A DNA stretch of 64,000 nucleotides from Edolisoma coerulescens. Taxonomy: Eukaryota; Chordata; Aves; Passeriformes; Campephagidae. A program made the position numbers and the translations under genes. The stretch is taken from assembly GCA_013397115.1 (NCBI GenBank), contig VWZW01002569.1:2533645-2597644 (forward strand), given 5' to 3'. The first letter of the stretch is position 1, and each line of letters begins with the position of its first letter. The notes under the pieces were generated by a model. That model saw only the letters and a list, made by a program, of their open reading frames with translations, did not search any database and had not been told where the DNA came from. Shown here in pieces: positions 61,201 to 64,000 of the stretch.

Positions 61201-62231
61201 AGGAAAACAGTCCTTAATTTTGGTTTGTAAAAGCTAGGTGTTCTAAAATAAATTTTCTATCTTATTCCTCATTGGTCTTCAAGAGGTAGAAAAGCACAAA
61301 AAGATGGGAAGATTAGCTACGCTGATTTTGTCTGGTTTTTGATATCTGAAGAGGACAAGAAAACACCAACTAGGTAAGAATTAATTTGTTTTAACAGAAA
61401 CAAAGACTGACTTTGTTTTTCCAGTCCTTAAATGGGGACCACTGATGAACAGCTGCAACTCTAATGGAAGAAGCTAAACTATAAAAGCATGAGTGCAAAA
61501 CTGGCCCAGTTCTTTGCATCATCCTTACTTATCAGTGTCTCCTGTTTTTGTTGCTGTAGAAGTCTATTTTAATGACTTTTAAGAGGCTAGTTCAATATTA
61601 TTGTTTCATAAGTTGCGTGTGGCCTGTTTATGAACAGAGCCATACATTAAGGACATTGCAGCTGTTTAATGATGCCAGTGATTTTGGGAAGCTGTGCAGC
61701 TACTATTAGCTGTATGGTACTGATAAGAAACCTATCATGTGACATGTCACTAGCTTGTTCAATAAGGAAACAAACCCAAAATACTGAAGTTTTCATCCAT
61801 TTTTCATTGTCTCCCTTGAAATTTTGATCTAAAACGGTGTGTTTTAGTCTTCTCCTTCACACCATTAACAAATGTGTTTTCAAATGCAATAATGGATGGC
61901 ATACGAAATACCAGCAACTCTTACCACAGTAGGTGGTGTTTATATGGATTAGTGGAATGTAGTCTTAAGTCTAGTTTTGCCTTTAAAACAGGCAGCATGA
62001 ATTCTTGAAATTCTGTAGTAAGTTTGTCTCTCTGCTGTTAATGACCAAATTTCAGCATTGAATACTGGTTCCGCTGCATGGATCTTGATGGGGATGGTGC
62101 TTTGTCTATGTATGAATTGGAATATTTTTATGAAGAACAGTGCCAAAAATTAGATAACATGGCCATAGAACCTTTGCCATTTGAAGACTGTCTGTGCCAG
62201 ATGCTGGATCTTGTAAAGCCACAACATGAAG
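21854..62231 (+). CDS. PPP2R3B: PP2A regulatory subunit B''beta (PR70), 3'-incomplete
   Basis: Spliced gene for a B''-family regulatory subunit of protein phosphatase 2A. It binds the PP2A scaffold/catalytic core and directs substrate choice; in humans PR70/PR48 binds Cdc6 and links PP2A to DNA replication control. Coding exons: 21,854-22,201; 50,776-50,961; 52,717-52,820; 53,360-53,462; 54,212-54,286; 57,820-57,906; 58,335-58,491; 59,965-60,013; 61,284-61,373; 62,056-62,231. All junctions are GT-AG and all phases agree, giving 458 codons plus one base with no internal stop. Two EF-hand loops are visible: residues 335-346 (DTDHDLYIDQKD) and 409-420 (DLDGDGALSMYE). PPP2R3B is preferred over the paralogue PPP2R3A because of the MSPGKVLQPAVKMKVDELFL start and the IPTFYFPRG, LMNPGCNYLVQEDF and LARHNDHA segments. 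The usual length is about 575 residues, so the C-terminal exons lie beyond the window. Confidence 0.95.
22202..22808 (+). other. PPP2R3B long intron, 5' part
   Basis: Begins with consensus donor GTAAGT. No exon or repeat family recognised before the CR1 at 22,809. Confidence 0.7.
22809..23622 (-). repeat. CR1 LINE: ORF2 C-terminus and 3' UTR
   Basis: About 810 bp, antisense to PPP2R3B. Minus-strand frames give MNLMKSNEAKWKVLHLGQGN, then LGMLLDKKLSMTQQCVLTAQ and KANCVL (23,390-23,608). A frame-shifted piece, LLEQAQRKATKMIRGLEYLS (23,135-23,371), follows. These are the successive C-terminal blocks of CR1 ORF2. The + strand left end carries the tail block catagaattattgagtggc. It is 5' truncated and frameshifted, so inactive. 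Confidence 0.93.
27950..27968. repeat. T homopolymer
   Basis: Nineteen consecutive T within the intron. It has no flanking features that mark it as a retroposon tail. Confidence 0.9.
28764..29070 (+). other. Possible terminal exon of an unknown transcript
   Basis: An acceptor-like tttgttctatgcag ends at 28,763. It is followed by an open frame to a TAG at 28,968-28,970 containing SWKSKRKMYMKSARENEGE, GEIIAKYLQDVPSV and DFLDKTKLIELIK. It has a charged, helix-like composition. An AATAAA lies at 29,065-29,070, about 95 bases after the stop, and another at about 29,161. I do not recognise the protein. The frame could also be chance in AT-rich DNA, or an old retrocopy. It does not share an obvious phase relation with PPP2R3B. 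Confidence 0.2.
33346..33373. repeat. 14-bp tandem duplication
   Basis: ATGACAAAGCAATT is followed directly by ATGACAAAGCAATG, with one mismatch. Probably replication slippage. Confidence 0.85.
35641..35780 (+). promoter_or_regulatory. PPP2R3B: Candidate internal promoter and 5' UTR, short form
   Basis: Directly before the alternative first exon, the local sequence gains CpG dinucleotides (gccggcgaag, aggcgcagc, aagcggcac) and E-box-like CAGCTG near 35,690, unlike the surrounding intron. A TATA-like TTATAATA at about 35,666-35,673 lies about 110 bp before the first ATG, which would leave a short 5' UTR. The leader is also open upstream of the ATG to an in-frame TAA at 35,718-35,720. The position of the start site is inferred. 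A spliced upstream leader exon is an alternative. Confidence 0.45.
35781..35927 (+). CDS. PPP2R3B: PPP2R3B alternative first exon (PR72/PR59-like N-terminus)
   Basis: Encodes MKSES, then MRIKEISLRQDPDLRKELAL and ARGCDFVLPSRFKKRLKAFQ, ending QVQ. It ends at CAG|GTTTGT in phase 0 and joins in frame to VQTKKEE of the exon at 50,776. The segment from MRIKEI closely matches the N-terminus of PR72, the short product of the paralogue PPP2R3A, and so defines a short isoform of about 44 + 342 residues plus the missing C-terminus. The second ATG (35,796) is the likely start: it has A at -3, whereas the first (35,781) has T at -3, and it aligns with the PR72 start. The intron ahead of it and the promoter-like flank support an internal promoter. 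The mouse PR59 protein may be the equivalent form, from memory. Confidence 0.85.
41652..41670. repeat. A homopolymer
   Basis: Nineteen consecutive A in the intron. No retrocopy could be recognised upstream of it. Confidence 0.9.
42697..42702. repeat. Target-site duplication, left copy
   Basis: GCAGTG, identical to the copy at 43,267-43,272 on the other side of the solo LTR. Confidence 0.9.
42703..43266 (-). mobile_element. Solo LTR with perfect 6-bp target duplication
   Basis: A 564-bp element in minus orientation. On the minus strand it starts TGTTGGGGAAGATG and ends AACATTCTTACA, so it has TG...CA ends. A polyadenylation signal AATAAA (minus strand, 42,793-42,798) lies about 90 bases before its 3' end and is followed by a GC-rich R/U5-like stretch, as expected of an LTR. 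GCAGTG occurs on both sides, at 42,697-42,702 and 43,267-43,272. An exact 6-bp duplication indicates an ERVK-like (class II) integrase. No internal viral genes are present. The intact duplication and ends suggest it is younger than the LTR at 15,835. Confidence 0.9.
43267..43272. repeat. Target-site duplication, right copy
   Basis: GCAGTG, the partner of the copy at 42,697-42,702. Confidence 0.9.
46012..46240 (+). repeat. CR1 LINE 3' UTR fragment, sense
   Basis: Begins gtgataggacgaggggga and carries ttttaaactaaaagagggg, ggtgaggcactggtacaggc and ccatccctggaagtgttcaa, then gcaacctgatctagtggg. It ends cccttccaaccca, just short of the usual octamer tail. This is the forward-strand CR1 3' UTR, opposite in orientation to the other CR1 copies here. 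Confidence 0.92.
49011..49155 (-). mobile_element. tRNA-Ile-derived SINE with CR1 tail (TguSINE1-like), copy 1
   Basis: In minus orientation the head reads as a tRNA-Ile(AAT)-like sequence. The A-box-like TAGCTCAGTTGG is at 49,141-49,152, the anticodon loop CTAATAA at 49,121-49,127, and the B-box GGTTCGATCC at 49,098-49,107. Body and tail are CR1-like, with GTGGGTCCCTTCCAA and ATTCTGTGATTCTGTGA at 49,011-49,027. The combination matches TguSINE1, a passerine SINE mobilised by CR1. Both pol III boxes are intact, but the first few head bases are missing. It lies antisense in the PPP2R3B intron. Confidence 0.85.
50776..50961 (+). CDS. PPP2R3B: PPP2R3B exon 3, first exon common to both forms
   Basis: Residues 117-178 of the long form, phase 0 at both ends (acceptor tttag, donor AAG|GTGAGA). 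It encodes VQTKKEETLPP, then IPTFYFPRG and KIEKTFSEFPNERA, ending DMGKVAK. The IPxFYFPxG motif marks the start of the conserved B'' core. Either first exon can splice to it because both end in phase 0. Confidence 0.95.
50962..52716 (+). other. PPP2R3B intron, no other gene seen
   Basis: A 1.75-kb intron. A 25-bp AT-rich period is repeated twice at 51,536-51,585. Nothing else recognised. Confidence 0.7.
51536..51585. repeat. 25-bp imperfect tandem repeat
   Basis: TATTTTAATAGTTAAA occurs at 51,536-51,551 and again at 51,561-51,576, giving two copies of a 25-bp AT-rich unit with a degenerate remainder. Confidence 0.8.
52717..52820 (+). CDS. PPP2R3B: PPP2R3B exon 4
   Basis: Encodes ACECPLYWKGPLF, then AGGERTGYVSVHKFVAMWRK, with the last codon split (phase 2). 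Acceptor attgtag, donor GAA|GTAAGT. The GGExTG and KFVAMWRK segments are B''-family signatures in the first helical lobe. Confidence 0.95.
53360..53462 (+). CDS. PPP2R3B: PPP2R3B exon 5
   Basis: Completes Lys213 and encodes VLQTCYDDAAKFVHLL, then NPGCNYLVQEDFIPFLQ. Acceptor acatttcag, donor CAA|GTAAAT, ending in phase 0. LVQEDF is shared with human PR70. Confidence 0.95.
53946..53993. repeat. 16-bp direct repeat, 32-bp spacing
   Basis: CTAAAATATAGGAAAA occurs exactly at 53,946-53,961 and 53,978-53,993, with a partly inverted spacer (aaaatcctataatagtc). It is in the intron between exons 5 and 6. Confidence 0.85.
54212..54286 (+). CDS. PPP2R3B: PPP2R3B exon 6
   Basis: Residues 248-272, DVVNSHPGLSFLKEASEFHS then RYITT. 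Phase 0 at both ends (acceptor tttttgtag, donor ACA|GTAAGT). This is one of the most conserved stretches of all B'' subunits. Confidence 0.96.
55564..55686 (-). mobile_element. tRNA-Ile-derived SINE with CR1 tail (TguSINE1-like), copy 2
   Basis: Same order as the copy at 49,011: CR1-like tail, body with TTGGAAGGGACCCACAAG, then a tRNA-Ile-like head ending ccaactgagc. It is more decayed. The B-box is changed (gggattcaaacc on the + strand) and several bases between it and the anticodon arm are missing, so pol III activity is unlikely. Antisense to PPP2R3B. Confidence 0.83.
57015..57058 (-). repeat. CR1 LINE tail scrap
   Basis: The bases ccatagaatcattagtttgg and aaaagacctgtaggatcatt match the reversed CR1 tail. 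Forty-odd bases only. Confidence 0.75.
57820..57906 (+). CDS. PPP2R3B: PPP2R3B exon 7
   Basis: Residues 273-301, VIQRIFYTVNRSWSGKITCN then ELRKSNFLQ. Phase 0 at both ends (acceptor tcttgcag, donor CAG|GTGCGT). The VNRSWSGKIT segment is shared by PPP2R3A and PPP2R3B. The pair TYxVNRSWSG precedes the first EF-hand lobe. Confidence 0.96.
58335..58491 (+). CDS. PPP2R3B: PPP2R3B exon 8, first EF-hand
   Basis: Residues 302-354 (last codon split, phase 1): NVALLEEEPDINQLTEYFSY, then EHFYVIYCKFWELDTDHDLY and IDQKDLARHNDH. The calcium loop DTDHDLYIDQKD is at residues 335-346, with D at positions 1, 3, 5 and 9 and D rather than E at position 12. Acceptor gataatag, donor ATG|GTATGA. Confidence 0.96.
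58492..59964 (+). other. PPP2R3B intron with a GC-rich insertion
   Basis: A 1.5-kb AT-rich intron interrupted by the short GC-rich insertion at 58,798-58,911. No other feature seen. Confidence 0.7.
58798..58911. mobile_element. Short GC-rich insertion flanked by 7-bp direct repeats
   Basis: A 114-bp block of markedly GC-rich sequence (gttgggcgtagcgcaag ... gcagcacggccaca) inside an AT-rich intron. CCATTTT occurs exactly at both edges, 58,791-58,797 and 58,912-58,918, as a target duplication would. The ends, GTTGGGCGTAGCGC and (reverse complement) TGTGGCCGTGCTGC, are weakly alike, so a small non-autonomous DNA transposon is possible. No family was recognised. The repeat length would suit a cut-and-paste element or a retroposed fragment. 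Confidence 0.4.
59965..60013 (+). CDS. PPP2R3B: PPP2R3B exon 9
   Basis: A 49-bp micro-exon completing Ala354, then ISNRMIERIFSGAVT and the first two bases of Arg370. Acceptor tcttcacag, donor AAG|GTACTT. The RIFSGAVTR segment is a B''-family constant. Confidence 0.96.
60014..61283 (+). other. PPP2R3B intron, nothing recognised
   Basis: A 1.27-kb AT-rich intron with only chance frames. Confidence 0.7.
61284..61373 (+). CDS. PPP2R3B: PPP2R3B exon 10
   Basis: Completes Arg370, then GRKAQKDGKISYADFVWFLI and SEEDKKTPT, ending two bases into Ser400. The acceptor (ggtcttcaag) is weak, but only this boundary keeps the frame. Donor TAG|GTAAGA. KISYADFVWFLISEEDK is diagnostic of B'' subunits. Confidence 0.95.
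61374..62055 (+). other. PPP2R3B intron, nothing recognised
   Basis: A 0.7-kb intron between two exons in matching phase. No other feature seen. Confidence 0.7.
62056..62231 (+). CDS. PPP2R3B: PPP2R3B exon 11, second EF-hand
   Basis: Completes Ser400, then IEYWFRCMDLDGDGALSMYE, LEYFYEEQCQKLDNMAIEPL and PFEDCLCQMLDLVKPQHE, and the first base of a Gly codon. The canonical calcium loop DLDGDGALSMYE is at residues 409-420, with E at position 12. Acceptor atttcag, donor AAG|GTAATA (phase 1). The next exon, expected to start within the conserved GKITLxDL segment, is not in the window. Confidence 0.96.
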
Positions 62232-64000
62232 GTAATAAAATCCTCTTCCATCTGTAACTTCTGTTCCTCTGGATTTAGGAGGCAGTGCAGCCTTAAGAGC
62301 ACTCAGTTGGTCATACGAATAAAATGCCTTGAGGTTGTCTTTTCACTAAAGTCTATTAAAGCTTAATAATTGATCGGTCTTCCAACAGCAGGCAGGCATT
62401 CTTTCCATACTAAAATTTAATATGCTGCTTTATAATTCCTTGTCAGCTTTTATTTTGTGCTTGTAGCCACATTTAGTCTTAAGTGAAATCTTGTCACTAT
62501 CTAGCTGAGGTGAGGGTCTCAGGAAAACCTCTTGACCGATAACTCATTTCTCACCTGTTCCAATGCTCATTTAATTGAGTTTCTCTGGAGGGAAGAGTTT
62601 CGAAACAGTGTTTGTCTCGTAGACCAGTATTGACTTATTTTACATTAGAAGCCTAAGTTGTCCTTAGGAAATTCATGACATGGGGCTTAAAATTACCGGA
62701 ATAATAAACTGTTCTGAGTTTTTGGCTATTTTTTACACTTACTTGGACTTTCACAGACCTGCATTCTACTCTCCTGCATTTGACATTGTATCATGTTTAG
62801 CTGATGAAACTTCAGTTTACATTTTACACCTAAAAAAAACTTAAGAAGTGACCATGATGTTCTATACAATTATGGTTAGACAACCAATTAGTAAGTCTTG
62901 CTTATTTCCCACTTTTTTTCTAGTATTAAGAATATTTAAATTACAAGAAACTTAATTTTTTTTAAAGACATTTGTCATTTATTGAGATGTTTCTTTGCAT
63001 GCTGAGAGAATTGAAATGGCTCAAAACTAGAATGTAAAGCTTGATATATTCTTATTTAAACCAAGTTAAAATGGATTTGCTAGGTGAAAACACATCTCTA
63101 AAGGCAGATAAAAAAATTGTAAACGAAAAAGGAATATTAAGTGTGATTCATCTGAAAGCTCAATCCCTGGTATCAGTGGAATGAACTCTTAGACCAACAT
63201 TGTATAATGCATGGGGGCTTGGGGGGCATTTAAAATGAAGTGAGGCAAGTTCTGAGAAGCACATTTATGTTATATGGTTGCTCACAATCACCTCCTGAGC
63301 TCAGTAGCTCCCTTCCAGTCTTATGATATGCTTCTGAAAGGCAGACATTTACAATAATATTTCTGTTTCGCATTTCAAATGAAACAAGATTGATGTATCT
63401 CCTCTATGTCATGAGGATCATAAAAGAAGGCCATCAAACACAACCAAGATGATTTATTTAGGGTAACAAAAATGAAAACCAGTTGAGAAGGGTTGATTTT
63501 TTTTNACTGAGTTATGTTTAAAAGGTGGATTAAGAAAAAAAATCTGATGTTTCACTTTGTAGATTTAAAACAAAAGAAGACACTTTCATAAAGTTATGGC
63601 TAAACTGCGATACACTTTCTATAAAATGCTCTGTGGACAAAAAAGCAAACTTTAATTTCAAGAGACCTGAATTAATTACTTTAATTTCACTCCTGTGTTG
63701 GTGTTTGAGAGACAGTGGTAGGCATCCACATGAGTGTTACGTGTCTAAGCTCCCATTGCAATAAATGGAAACTGGAGAGCAAATCAATGAGGAGTCCAGC
63801 TTAAACTGGGAGCTTATGTAACTAGGTTTAAATCACTTGCTTGGTTGTGGAGAGCTGCTGCCACTTGAGATGGCGCAGTGCCTCAGACATCTGTGAGGGT
63901 CTGACAGATACGGCACAGGTGCCACGGGGGATTTGTGTCGTTCTGGAGCACCGGCTACGAGCCAGGCACAACACACTGGGGCCCTTCATGACAGATGCAA
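62232..64000 (+). other. PPP2R3B intron, continuing past the window edge
   Basis: Begins with donor GTAATA. No exon encoding the expected KITLxDLKRC segment was found. A single unresolved base (N) is at 63,505. The last 160 bp is more GC-rich than the rest, with no assignment. Confidence 0.7.
63505..63505. other. Single ambiguous base (N)
   Basis: One N after a T run (ttttttttn), most likely a homopolymer-length ambiguity in the assembly. Confidence 0.95.

Noticed and set aside
1..64000. CRISPR arrays, bacterial operons, viral genes
   Set aside because: No regularly spaced direct repeats or dense coding sequence. The window is a vertebrate locus, and the only viral traces are solo LTRs.

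Overview
This is vertebrate nuclear DNA, almost certainly from a bird and most probably a passerine. The evidence is antisense and sense CR1 LINE fragments with the avian tail (cagaatcatagaat type), two avian-type solo LTRs, and two short elements with a tRNA-Ile-like head joined to a CR1 tail. That last structure matches the passerine-specific TguSINE1 family. Single-copy sequence is AT-rich, genes are sparse and introns are long.

The one gene I can assign is PPP2R3B, on the + strand. It encodes the B''/PR70-type calcium-binding regulatory subunit of protein phosphatase 2A. A CpG-island promoter (about 20,040-20,560, holding a 196-bp N gap) lies just upstream. The first coding exon of the long form is at 21,854-22,201. 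A 28.6-kb intron follows, then nine consecutive coding exons between 50,776 and 62,231, all with consensus GT-AG junctions and matching phases. Together they give 458 codons plus one base. The C-terminal exons (roughly a fifth of a typical 575-residue PR70) lie beyond the right edge.

The most interesting feature is a second first exon inside the long intron, at about 35,781-35,927. It encodes a separate N-terminus closely resembling that of PR72 (the short form of the paralogue PPP2R3A) and splices in phase 0 to exon 50,776. The gene can therefore make two proteins from two promoters, a long PR70 form and a short PR72/PR59-like form, the same design as in the paralogue.

Layout: 1-20,020 is intergenic, presumably the gene-poor interval towards SHOX (inferred from conserved synteny). 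It holds a CR1 scrap, a solo LTR (15,835-16,420), an ancient L2/CR1-like reverse-transcriptase fragment (about 17,946-18,150), a CR1 abutting the promoter (19,361-20,020) and a homeodomain-site cluster near 13.5-13.9 kb. From 20,040 to the right edge is PPP2R3B. Its introns carry CR1 copies, a second solo LTR with perfect 6-bp target duplications (42,703-43,266), two tRNA-Ile SINEs and a small GC-rich insertion with a 7-bp direct repeat (58,798-58,911). I see no convincing second protein gene, functional tRNA or other RNA gene, or CRISPR array.
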